Below, in pieces: positions 24,957 through 32,209 of a stretch of 33,966 nt of DNA (position 1 is its first letter; every line of letters starts with the position of its first letter). The notes beneath the pieces were generated by a model. That model saw only the letters and a list, made by a program, of their open reading frames with translations. It was not told the origin of the DNA and did no database searches. Both the position numbers and the translations under genes were made by a program. Source of the DNA: Raineya sp964654605 (GTDB lineage: Bacteria; Bacteroidota; Bacteroidia; Cytophagales; Thermonemataceae); assembly GCA_964654605.1 (NCBI GenBank), contig CAZZLW010000047.1:1-33966 (forward strand). The letters run 5' to 3'.

Positions 24957-25844
24957 ATGAAAAAAATCGCAGTTATTGGCTCTGGCACTATGGGCAATGG
25001 GATTGCTCACGTTTTTGCTCAATACGGCTACGAAGTGGCTCTCATTGATATTTCGCAAGCGGCTTTGGATAAAGGCTTGCAAACCATCGCCTCTAATTTG
25101 GATAGGCAAATTAAAAAAGGCACGCTCACCGAAGCTCAAAAAGCCGAAACATTGGCACGCCTCTCCCCTTTTACTTCCCTTGCCGAAGGTGTAAAAGAGG
25201 CTGATTTGGTGGTAGAAGCCGCTACCGAAAATGTAGATTTGAAACTGAAAATCTTTACTGATATAGACGCCCATACCCGTCCTGAAACTATTTTGGCAAG
25301 TAATACTTCTTCTATTTCTATTACCAAGATTGCTTCGGCTACCAAACGCCCCGAAAAAGTGATAGGTATGCATTTTATGAATCCTGTACCTGTAATGAAA
25401 CTTGTAGAAATTATTAGAGGCTATCTCACCTCCGATGAAACAACCCAAACCATTGTAGAACTTTCCCAAAAACTGGAAAAAGTACCCGTAGAAGTAAATG
25501 ATTATCCTGGTTTTGTATCCAACCGAATACTAATGCCTATGATAAACGAGGCAATTTATACGCTTTGGGAAGGCGTAGCAGGCGTAAAAGAAATAGACGA
25601 AGTAATGAAACTTGGTATGGCTCACCCGATGGGACCGCTCCAACTTGCCGATTTCATTGGTTTAGATGTGTGTTTGGCTATCTTGAATGTACTTTACGAA
25701 GGTTTTGGCAATCCCAAATATGCTCCTTGTCCTCTACTTGTAAATATGGTACAAGCAGGGCATAAAGGGGCTAAAACAGGTCAAGGCTTCTACGATTGGG
25801 CAAACCCCAAAGAATTGAAAGTAGCAAGGCAGTTTGCAAAATAG
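24957..25844 (+). CDS. 3-Hydroxybutyryl-CoA dehydrogenase
   Basis: 295 residues. NAD(P)-dependent oxidation of 3-hydroxyacyl-CoA to 3-oxoacyl-CoA, or the reverse, in the cytoplasm. Seen: Rossmann motif GSGTMGNGIA (about 8-17), VVEAATENVDLK, LASNTSSISIT, GMHFMNPVPVMKLVE with catalytic His139, then the C-terminal dimerisation domain with PGFVSNRILMPMINEAIYTLWEG and DFIGLDVCLAIL. Length and pattern are those of the Hbd/PaaH group, not the large fused FadB. It is not next to a crotonase or thiolase gene, so its pathway (beta-oxidation or butyrate-type chemistry) stays open. Confidence 0.94.
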   Translation: MKKIAVIGSGTMGNGIAHVFAQYGYEVALIDISQAALDKGLQTIASNLDRQIKKGTLTEAQKAETLARLSPFTSLAEGVKEADLVVEAATENVDLKLKIFTDIDAHTRPETILASNTSSISITKIASATKRPEKVIGMHFMNPVPVMKLVEIIRGYLTSDETTQTIVELSQKLEKVPVEVNDYPGFVSNRILMPMINEAIYTLWEGVAGVKEIDEVMKLGMAHPMGPLQLADFIGLDVCLAILNVLYEGFGNPKYAPCPLLVNMVQAGHKGAKTGQGFYDWANPKELKVARQFAK

Positions 25845-25886
25845 AATGAAAAGAATAAGTCTATCTTAAAAAGATAAATGATAACG

Positions 25887-25931
25887 AAATCATCAAAATA
25901 ATATATTTTAAATATATTATTTTGATGATTT
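25887..25931. repeat. 45-bp near-perfect palindrome
   Basis: Perfect 22-bp inverted repeats (25887-25908 and 25910-25931) around a single base; each arm contains ATCATCAAAATAATATAT. It lies 43 bp after the hbd stop and ends one base before the -33 element of the ATPase promoter. It could be the hbd terminator (a few T follow), an operator, or a mobile palindrome. The AT-rich hairpin TATCTT-AAA-AAGATA sits just upstream (25862-25876). Confidence 0.9.
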
Positions 25932-25962
25932 TTGTAAAAATAAGAAAAAAAACTTATTTTTG
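25932..25962 (+). promoter_or_regulatory. Promoter of the ATPase/DUF4143 gene
   Basis: TTG (25932-25934), 20-bp spacer, TATTTTTG (25955-25962), a full match to the Bacteroidota consensus 14 bp before the ATG. Its -33 element is flush with the 45-bp palindrome. Confidence 0.75.
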
Positions 25963-25975
25963 TATTTTAACTTGA

Positions 25976-27442
25976 ATGGCAATGCCTAAAAACAAACTTT
26001 CTCCGATAGATGAAAAGCTCATTATTACCAAGATACAAAATGAAAATGAATGGTGGGCAAGTAAAAAAATTGACGAATACTATGCCCGAATGCAAAAACG
26101 CTTATATTTTGACTTATTCTATCCGTTGGTGTTGGAGCGTGATGTCCGCAGAGCTATTGTGCTTATGGGTCCTCGACGTGTAGGTAAAACCGTAATGATG
26201 TTTCACACCATCGGAGAACTGTTAAATACGGGCATTCAGCCTACGCAAATTTTCTTTTTTAGCATAGATAGCCCGCTTTATCTGCACAAAAGTTTAGAGG
26301 AACTGCTCCTACTGGGAATGAAAGCCTCTGGGAAAAATTCTGTACAAGATTGTTTTATCTTTTTTGATGAAATTCAGTATCTCAAAAATTGGGAACAGCA
26401 CCTGAAATCTTTGGTAGATAGCTACCCACATACCAAATTCATTGCTTCGGGTTCGGCGGCGGCGGCTCTCAAACTCAAAAGCCAAGAAAGTGGTGCAGGG
26501 CGATTCACCGATTTTATGCTTCCTCCGCTCACTTTTCAAGAATACATTCACCTCAAAGATTTAAAGCATTTAATCTACAAAGAAACCATTATTTGGCAAA
26601 ATAAGCCCACTATTATCTATAAATCGCCTTTTATACAGGAACTAAACGAACATTTTATAGATTATGTCAATTTTGGCGGGTATCCCGAAGTTATATTCTC
26701 CGAAACTATCCAAAAAAATCCACAAAGGTATTTGAAAAGTGATATTGTAGATAAGGTACTGCTACGAGATTTACCAAGTCTTTATGGCATAGAAGATGTG
26801 CAAGAACTCAATAATTTCTTCACTTACCTTGCCTATTATTCGGGCAATGAACTTTCTTTGGAAACGCTTTCTCAAAGCACCCGAATAGATAAAAACTTGC
26901 TTAAAAAATATTTAGAATATTTGCAGTCAGCTTTTCTGATAAAAGTAATACACCGAATAGATGATACGGCAAAAAGATTTCAGAGAGCTAATTTTTACAA
27001 AATATTCCTCACCAATCCAAGCCTTAGAAGTGCCTTATTTACCAAGCTCTCTCCTACTGATAAAATGTTTGGTAATATGGTAGAAACAGCTATTTATGCA
27101 CAATGGTTGCATAGAGATTGGTTTGTACCTTACTATGCTCGTTGGAGTGCAGGACAATTTCAGGGTGAAGTAGATATGGTACGTTTGCACGAAGCTACTT
27201 TTAAGCCCGAATGGGCTTTGGAAATCAAATGGAGCAATCGCTATTACGAAAAGCCGCAAGAACTCAAAAGCCTTTTGCAATTTTGCAAAAAAAATAATCT
27301 ATCGGCAGGTTTGGTAACTACCATAGATCAAGAAGGCATACGCCATTACGATACTGTTGAGCTACATTTTATTCCTGCATCGGTATATGCCTACACCATT
27401 GGAGCAAATACGCTATCTATTAAAAAACACAAAGAATTCTAA
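25976..27442 (+). CDS. AAA_14 ATPase with DUF4143 C-terminal domain
   Basis: 488 residues; an alternative ATG lies two codons in. Walker A GPRRVGKT (about 65-72), Walker B CFIFFDEIQYL (about 125-135), a sensor-like IASGSAAAALK, then DUF4143 with DKVLLRDLPSLYGI and a winged-helix-like part. The C-terminal segment FQGEVDMVRLHE ... ALEIKW has the D and ExK pattern of a PD-(D/E)XK nuclease fold. The family is widespread, often multi-copy in Bacteroidota and archaea; a role in mobile-element control or defence has been suggested but is not established. Convergent with dapD, across a hairpin at 27509-27545. Confidence 0.9.
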   Translation: MAMPKNKLSPIDEKLIITKIQNENEWWASKKIDEYYARMQKRLYFDLFYPLVLERDVRRAIVLMGPRRVGKTVMMFHTIGELLNTGIQPTQIFFFSIDSPLYLHKSLEELLLLGMKASGKNSVQDCFIFFDEIQYLKNWEQHLKSLVDSYPHTKFIASGSAAAALKLKSQESGAGRFTDFMLPPLTFQEYIHLKDLKHLIYKETIIWQNKPTIIYKSPFIQELNEHFIDYVNFGGYPEVIFSETIQKNPQRYLKSDIVDKVLLRDLPSLYGIEDVQELNNFFTYLAYYSGNELSLETLSQSTRIDKNLLKKYLEYLQSAFLIKVIHRIDDTAKRFQRANFYKIFLTNPSLRSALFTKLSPTDKMFGNMVETAIYAQWLHRDWFVPYYARWSAGQFQGEVDMVRLHEATFKPEWALEIKWSNRYYEKPQELKSLLQFCKKNNLSAGLVTTIDQEGIRHYDTVELHFIPASVYAYTIGANTLSIKKHKEF

Positions 27443-27508
27443 AGTTTCAGAACGATATTTCAGAACCTATTTTTTTGTACAAATTTGGCTCTATGATTAT
27501 AGTTGAAT

Positions 27509-27545
27509 AATCCTGTAAGGTTTTGATTTGAAACCTTACAGGATT
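27509..27545. terminator. 15-bp hairpin between convergent genes
   Basis: Perfect inverted repeat AATCCTGTAAGGTTT (27509-27523) / AAACCTTACAGGATT (27531-27545) with a 7-nt loop, midway between the ATPase gene (+) and dapD (-). It probably terminates both, but no T run follows on either strand, so a REP-type repeat is the alternative. Confidence 0.6.
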
Positions 27546-27559
27546 AAGTCCCTTATTAC

Positions 27560-28378
27560 CTACACTGCCACATTATTTTCTCGCAGAGCATCATTGAGCG
27601 AGGTTTTCAGGTCGGTGCTTTCCTTGCGTTTGCCGATAATCAAGGCACAGGGTACATAATACTCGCCACTGCTAAATTTTTTAGCAATACTACCGGGTAT
27701 CACTACGCTTCTTGGCGGTACATAGCCTCTGTATTCGGTAGGAGTTTCGGCGGTAACATCAATAATTTTAGAACTTGCCGTAAGTGTAACGCCTGCTCCG
27801 ATAACGGCTTCTTTGCCTACTCTTACGCCTTCTACAATAATGGCTCGTGAGCCGATAAACGCCCCGTCTTCAATGATAACAGGACTGGCTTGTACAGGTT
27901 CTAAAACGCCTCCTATTCCTACACCGCCGCTCAGATGTACATTTTTACCGATTTGAGCACAGCTTCCTACCGTAGCCCAAGTATCTACCATTGTGCCTTC
28001 ATCTACGTATGCTCCGATATTTACATACGAGGGCATCATAATTACACCTTTTGCCAGATAGCTACCATAACGAGCCAGTGCGTGGGGTACTACTCTTACA
28101 CCTTTTTTTGCAAAACCTTTTTTGAGAGGAATTTTATCGTGAAACTCAAAAATACCTACTTCCATTGTTTGCATCTGCCGAATAGGGAAGTAAAGGATAA
28201 CAGCTTTTTTTACCCATTCATTTACTTGCCACTCACCGTTTGCTAATGGCTCTGCTACTCTTAGCTTGCCTTCGTCGAGTAAGGCAATGATTTGTTCAAT
28301 GGTTTGATGGCTTTCGCCGTTCTGTAAAAGGCTTCTATCTGCCCAAATTTGCTCTATTTTTTCTTGTAAATTTTTCAT
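27560..28378 (-). CDS. dapD: Tetrahydrodipicolinate N-succinyltransferase
   Basis: 272 residues from the ATG at 28378; the frame continues to a TTG ten codons upstream, but the shorter form matches the usual length of about 270-274. It uses succinyl-CoA to make N-succinyl-2-amino-6-oxopimelate on the way to meso-diaminopimelate and lysine. Seen: N-terminal helical domain (1 to about 95), then hexapeptide repeats of a left-handed beta helix, with GAYVDEGTMVDTWATVGSCAQIG (about 121-143), GGVGIGGVLEPVQASPVIIEDGAFIGSR and EGVRVGKEAVIGAGVTL. Trimeric in known members. It provides peptidoglycan precursors; the window's M23 and SLT enzymes act on the product. Confidence 0.96.
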   Translation of the reverse strand: MKNLQEKIEQIWADRSLLQNGESHQTIEQIIALLDEGKLRVAEPLANGEWQVNEWVKKAVILYFPIRQMQTMEVGIFEFHDKIPLKKGFAKKGVRVVPHALARYGSYLAKGVIMMPSYVNIGAYVDEGTMVDTWATVGSCAQIGKNVHLSGGVGIGGVLEPVQASPVIIEDGAFIGSRAIIVEGVRVGKEAVIGAGVTLTASSKIIDVTAETPTEYRGYVPPRSVVIPGSIAKKFSSGEYYVPCALIIGKRKESTDLKTSLNDALRENNVAV

Positions 28379-28541
28379 TTTTTTAGATTTTATATTTTTG
28401 ATAATCAAAATTTTAATTAAACTTGCTTAAAGTAAAAATTTAATCAAATTTAAATTTCTAAAATGAACATTGTTATTAAAAATAACACTGATAATAATAC
28501 AAAATTCCTTTTTTTAGCAATTTTAGCAAAATTACTTTTTA

Positions 28542-28557
28542 TTTAGGAATTACTAAA
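28542..28557. promoter_or_regulatory. Candidate metal-regulator operator A
   Basis: TTTAGGAATTACTAAA, a near-perfect palindrome (7 of 8 half-site pairs). It resembles DtxR/MntR-type boxes built on TTTAGG half-sites. It lies about 90 bp upstream of the operon's -33 element. Confidence 0.55.
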
Positions 28558-28622
28558 ATTTTTAGCTAAATATTTTAGCAAACTTTAATTCTTGTCATTT
28601 GCTACGCAAATCTTAATAATTT

Positions 28623-28638
28623 TTTAGATTTACCTAAA
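28623..28638. promoter_or_regulatory. Candidate metal-regulator operator B
   Basis: TTTAGATTTACCTAAA, with the same TTTAG-N6-CTAAA layout, placed 6 bp upstream of the -33 TTG, a position suited to control of the operon promoter. Confidence 0.55.
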
Positions 28639-28644
28639 TTTATT

Positions 28645-28675
28645 TTGAAATATTCCTATTTTTCTTGTAACTTTG
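28645..28675 (+). promoter_or_regulatory. Promoter of the metal-uptake operon
   Basis: TTG (28645-28647), 20-bp spacer, TAACTTTG (28668-28675); complete consensus match, 16 bp before the regulator's ATG. Confidence 0.85.
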
Positions 28676-28691
28676 ACAAAACTTACAAAAT

Positions 28692-29378
28692 ATGTTAAGC
28701 ATTACAGAAGAAAACTATCTGAAAGCTATTTTTACACTCTCCTACCCCAAGTTTTCGGATTATCCCAGCGAAATAAGCACCAGCGATATTGCCAAACACT
28801 TGGGAATCAATTCTGCTTCTGTAAGTGATATGTTAAAAAAACTCCATCAAAAACAACTGATTGATTATATCAAGTATCAAGGAGTAAAACTTACAGACAA
28901 AGGACGCCAAATTGCTACGGATATTGTACGAAAGCACAGAATTTGGGAAACTTTTTTAGTAGATAAGCTCAACTTTACTTGGGACGAGGTTCACGAAATA
29001 GCTGAACAATTAGAACATATCCATTCTCCTCTACTCATAGAAAGGCTTCATCAATATTTAGGTTCTCCCGATTTTGACCCTCACGGCGAGCCTATTCCCA
29101 ATAGTATTGGTGAATTTCCAAATGGTAAAATGAAAAATTGGATTTGTTTAGATAGTTGTAAAAAACAACAAACATTAGAAGTGAAATGTATCAAAGACGA
29201 TTCGGCAGATTTACTACAACTACTCAATAGAAAAGGAATAGCATTAGGTTCAAAATTAAAATGTGTTGATATTAACAACTACGATAGTTCTATGGAAATT
29301 TATGTAAATTCAGATGCACAAACTATCAATATTTCTAAAAAGGTTGCAGAAAAAATATTTGGCGTTTTGTATGAATAG
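28692..29378 (+). CDS. DtxR/MntR-family metal-dependent repressor
   Basis: 228 residues. N-terminal HTH (about 5-65, SDIAKHLGINSASVSDMLKKL), a dimerisation/metal domain with HRIWETFL (His82) and HEIAEQLEHIH (Glu105, Glu108, His109), which lines up with His77, Glu99, Glu102 and His103 of MntR, and a C-terminal FeoA/SH3-like domain (about 150-225). The Asp8/Glu11 pair of Bacillus MntR looks replaced by Asn and Lys (EENYLK). The E-x-x-E-H pattern, lacking the DtxR Cys, favours manganese sensing, but iron is possible. It heads its own transport operon; its last 8 bases overlap the lipoprotein gene. Confidence 0.92.
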   Translation: MLSITEENYLKAIFTLSYPKFSDYPSEISTSDIAKHLGINSASVSDMLKKLHQKQLIDYIKYQGVKLTDKGRQIATDIVRKHRIWETFLVDKLNFTWDEVHEIAEQLEHIHSPLLIERLHQYLGSPDFDPHGEPIPNSIGEFPNGKMKNWICLDSCKKQQTLEVKCIKDDSADLLQLLNRKGIALGSKLKCVDINNYDSSMEIYVNSDAQTINISKKVAEKIFGVLYE

Positions 29379-30270
29379 ATTTTTATACACTTTGATTATA
29401 GTTGTTTTTGCAAACTTTTCTTGTAAAAAAGAAACTATTAAAGAAAAATATATTCTTGTTACAACTCAAATGCTTTACGACATAGTCGTCAATTTAGTTG
29501 ATGAATCTTTTGAAGTAGATTATTTAATGGGAGAAGGTACTGACCCGCATTTGTATAAGTTTTCTCAAAATGATTTACAAAAGTTGAACAAAGCAACTAT
29601 TGTTATCTGCAATGGTTTGCACTTGGAAGGTAAAATGAACTTCGTTTTAGAAAAGATAGCCAAAAATAAAATAGTAATTAGCGTAGGAGATTCCCTGAAT
29701 AAAAAAGATTTGATACCTATTTCTGATAAACTCTACGACCCGCATATATGGTTTGATATTGATTTGTGGAAACAATGTACAAAAGTTGTTAGTAACAACC
29801 TTCAAAAAAGATATTCAAACTATAAAATCAAAATCTTAAAAAAAGAATTTAGTTATGCAAATCAACTAAGTAATTTACAGAAATTTATTAAATCGGAAAT
29901 AGAGAAAATTCCCACAGGGCAAAGGGTACTCATAAGCTCTCACGATGCTTTTCGGTATTTTGAAAAAAGTTGGAATTTTCCCGTCAAGGCTTTGCAGGGC
30001 GTCTCTACTACTGCCGAATACGGATTAAAAGACATTCAAGACTTAGTAGATTTTATTTATGATAGAAAAATTAAGGCTGTCTTTGTAGAAACCTCTCTCC
30101 CACCCAAAGGCTTACAAGCCGTAGTAAAGGGTTTGGAAAACAAAGGTATGAAAATAAAAATCGTAGAAGGGTTATATTCTGATGCTATGGGAAGTATCGG
30201 AACCCCCGAAGGAACTTATATCGGAATGTACAAAAGCAACATTCTGAAAATTGTAGAGGCTTTGAAGTAA
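29371..30270 (+). CDS. Metal-binding lipoprotein of an ABC transporter (ZnuA/TroA family)
   Basis: 299 residues from the ATG at 29371, which overlaps the end of the repressor gene by 8 bp; earlier starts in this frame lie inside that gene and bury the signal. MNRFLYTLIIVVFANFSC has a lipobox with Cys18. Expected metal ligands are visible: GTDPHLYKF (His60), DPHIWFDIDLW (His125), FVETSLPPKG (Glu), and SDAMGSIGTPEGTYIGMYKSN (Asp). The last motif is typical of manganese/zinc receptors of the SitA/MntA group. It gives Mn, Zn or Fe to the ATPase-permease encoded downstream; manganese is favoured by the linked MntR-like repressor. Confidence 0.92.
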   Translation: MNRFLYTLIIVVFANFSCKKETIKEKYILVTTQMLYDIVVNLVDESFEVDYLMGEGTDPHLYKFSQNDLQKLNKATIVICNGLHLEGKMNFVLEKIAKNKIVISVGDSLNKKDLIPISDKLYDPHIWFDIDLWKQCTKVVSNNLQKRYSNYKIKILKKEFSYANQLSNLQKFIKSEIEKIPTGQRVLISSHDAFRYFEKSWNFPVKALQGVSTTAEYGLKDIQDLVDFIYDRKIKAVFVETSLPPKGLQAVVKGLENKGMKIKIVEGLYSDAMGSIGTPEGTYIGMYKSNILKIVEALK

Positions 30271-30286
30271 TTTTGTAATAAATATT

Positions 30287-31018
30287 ATGTTAAACAAGAG
30301 CTTGTTATTAGAAGTAGAAAATCTTAATGTAAGCTACGGAAAGCACCAAGTCATCAAAGACCTTTCTTGTACATTGCCCGAAAATGCAATGATAGGAATA
30401 CTCGGAGCCAATGGCTCGGGAAAATCTACGTTCTTGAAAGCCATTATGCAACTCATACCCGCCAGCGGCAAGGTACTTTTTTGGAGCAAAGAATTAAAAC
30501 AAGTTCGTCATAAAATTGCCTATCTCCCCCAACGCACCAGCGTTGATTGGGATTTCCCCGCTACCGTGCTTGATGTAGTGCTAATGGGACTTTACAAAGA
30601 AATAGGTTGGTTCGGTAGTGTGCAGAAAAAGCATAAAGAAAAAGCAATGCTCTACCTTGAAAAAGTAAAAATGGCAGATTTCGCCTCAAAACATATTTCA
30701 GAACTTTCGGGCGGACAGCAACAAAGAGTGTTTTTAGCAAGAGCCTTCGCTCAAGAAGCCGATTTGTTCCTTTTAGATGAGCCACTCGTAGGCGTTGATG
30801 CCACGACTGAAAATATTATCGTTGATTTGCTCAAAGAACTTCAAAAAAATGGAAAGTCTGTAATGATGGTGCATCATCAAATAGAAGACTTCAAAGAATA
30901 TTTTGATTACCTTTTGATGCTAAAAGACGGCAAAAAAGTTATTGCCGGCGAAACCGAAGCAGTTTTTAGTAGTGAAAATATCTACAAAGTCTATGGATTC
31001 AAACCTATATTAACGTGA
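30287..31018 (+). CDS. Metal ABC transporter, ATP-binding protein
   Basis: 243 residues. Walker A GANGSGKST (about 40-48), Q-loop in IAYLPQRTSVDWDFP, signature LSGGQQQR (about 144-151), Walker B LFLLDEPLVGVD and switch His in VHHQIEDF. The 'PQR..VDWDFP' stretch is common in ATPases of Mn/Zn importers of the TroB/MntA type. Starts 16 bp after the binding-protein gene and is cotranscribed with it. Works with the permease at 31289, although 270 bp with REP-like hairpins separate the two. Confidence 0.94.
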   Translation: MLNKSLLLEVENLNVSYGKHQVIKDLSCTLPENAMIGILGANGSGKSTFLKAIMQLIPASGKVLFWSKELKQVRHKIAYLPQRTSVDWDFPATVLDVVLMGLYKEIGWFGSVQKKHKEKAMLYLEKVKMADFASKHISELSGGQQQRVFLARAFAQEADLFLLDEPLVGVDATTENIIVDLLKELQKNGKSVMMVHHQIEDFKEYFDYLLMLKDGKKVIAGETEAVFSSENIYKVYGFKPILT

Positions 31019-31067
31019 GTTAAAAGATTAAAAATCTGATTATCAAGTTTTTATTTTTAACAACTTA

Positions 31068-31177
31068 AACCACCCCTTATTCCCCTCCTTTTCAGGAGGG
31101 GAGATAATTGCACCTAAAATTTTGATTTTCAGTTGTATAACTCCCCTCTCCTTTTGGAGAGGGGCTGGGGGTGAGGT
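31068..31177. repeat. REP-like pair of GC-rich hairpins
   Basis: Hairpin 1 is TCCCCTCC-TTTTCA-GGAGGGGA (31081-31102). Hairpin 2 is CCCCTCTCC-TTTT-GGAGAGGGG (31043+100: 31143-31164), followed by CTGGGGGTGAGG (31165-31176). These GC-rich elements stand out from the AT-rich surroundings and resemble dispersed intergenic repeats known from Bacteroidota genomes. They sit between the ATPase and permease genes of one operon, where they could act as an mRNA-stability or attenuation element. Confidence 0.75.
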
Positions 31178-31288
31178 CAAAAAACAAGTTATTGTAAAAA
31201 ACAATCAAATTTCATAACAAATTGTTTTTCAATCACTTGATTTTACAACTAGTGCTGTATCAAGTATTGAATAACCTTGATATTCAAA

Positions 31289-32101
31289 ATGACAAATCTG
31301 GGTTACGTTCTGGTAGGAGCAAGCCTGATAGCTCTTTCAAGTAGTATTGTAGGTGTTTGGCTTGTACTACGCAAGGAATCTTTGCGTAGCGATGTCGTTT
31401 CGCATAGTGTACTGCCGGGCATTGCAATAGCTTTTCTTGTTTTTCAGCAAAAAAACCTATGGCTTTTGCTTGTTGGAGCTTTTCTTACGGCTTTGTTCTC
31501 TCTGTTTTCCATTGATTTGCTTACCAAATACACAAGGCTCAAAAAAGATACCCTACTTGCTCTGATGCTCTCTTTTTTCTTTGCTTGTGGGCTTTGGTTA
31601 CTTGTCAAAATTCAAGAAAATAAGAATTCTGCCAAAGCAGGGCTGGAACAATTTATCTTTGGAAAAATGGCTTCTATCCTACCCCAAGATATTTTCTTTG
31701 CTTTAAGCGTACTTTTAATAGTTGTTTTAATCAACTTTATTTTTAGAAAATGGTTGTTTTTTACAACTTTTGATAAATCCTTTGCCCAAAGCATAGGGCT
31801 TAAGCCGCAAATAGCTTCCGCAGTGGTTACTTTTATGAGTATTCTAACGATTGTTACAGGCTTACAAGCCGTAGGTGTGGTGATGATGTCGGCTCTGCTC
31901 ATTACCCCTGCAACGATAGCCCTAATTTTGGAAAAAAAACACTTGAATAAAGTGTTTCTTTGGAGCGTATTTTTTAATATTTTAGTAGTGCTTTCAGGTA
32001 CTATCCTTTCGTACTTTTTACCCAAAACACCTACGGGTGCCTGGATTGTAGTCATTGCCTCTCTCCTTACGTTTATCATTGTTATCAGAAAACAATTTTA
32101 G
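31289..32101 (+). CDS. Metal ABC transporter permease (ABC-3 family)
   Basis: 270 residues from the ATG at 31289 (a TTG four codons upstream is less likely). About eight hydrophobic segments. Seen: RKESLRSDVVSHSVLPGIAIAFL (about 28-50), a family hallmark, then GKMASILPQD and LQAVGVVMMSALLITPATIAL (about 195-215), the conserved inner-helix motif. It carries Mn2+ or a related metal across the inner membrane as a homodimer or with a partner; only one permease gene is present here. No promoter was found in the gap before it, so it depends on read-through across the REP-like hairpins. Confidence 0.92.
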   Translation: MTNLGYVLVGASLIALSSSIVGVWLVLRKESLRSDVVSHSVLPGIAIAFLVFQQKNLWLLLVGAFLTALFSLFSIDLLTKYTRLKKDTLLALMLSFFFACGLWLLVKIQENKNSAKAGLEQFIFGKMASILPQDIFFALSVLLIVVLINFIFRKWLFFTTFDKSFAQSIGLKPQIASAVVTFMSILTIVTGLQAVGVVMMSALLITPATIALILEKKHLNKVFLWSVFFNILVVLSGTILSYFLPKTPTGAWIVVIASLLTFIIVIRKQF

Positions 32102-32132
32102 TCCTTGCCTAAAAATTTTGTTTTCAAAAAAA

Positions 32133-32164
32133 TTGTACTTTTCTCATAAAAACCTATAACTTTG
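32133..32164 (+). promoter_or_regulatory. gdhA promoter
   Basis: TTG (32133-32135), 21-bp spacer, TAACTTTG (32157-32164); consensus match 45 bp before the ATG. Confidence 0.8.
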
Positions 32165-32209
32165 CCAAGTTTCAAACCGAATTATGTCAAATATTAAAAC
32201 AAAAAATCA

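Larger units (their letters stand above)
28379..28691. other. 313-bp regulatory region between dapD and the metal operon
   Basis: Very AT-rich. It holds a promoter for the plus-strand operon, two TTTAG-N6-CTAAA elements, a 10-bp palindrome TTTAGCTAAA (28561-28570) and several TTTAGCAA half-sites (for example 28513-28520 and 28522-28529). A minus-strand TAAATTTG (28445-28452) may be the dapD -7 box but has no spaced TTG. Confidence 0.65.

Noticed and set aside
29314..29370. Upstream start for the metal-binding lipoprotein
   Set aside because: It would place 19 extra residues before the signal peptide and lie within the repressor gene; the ATG at 29371 puts the lipobox at the right distance.
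31034..31047. 14-mer ATCTGATTATCAAG shared with the CRISPR leader (33563-33576)
   Set aside because: One exact 14-mer match between two sites is expected by chance in a window of this size and AT content.
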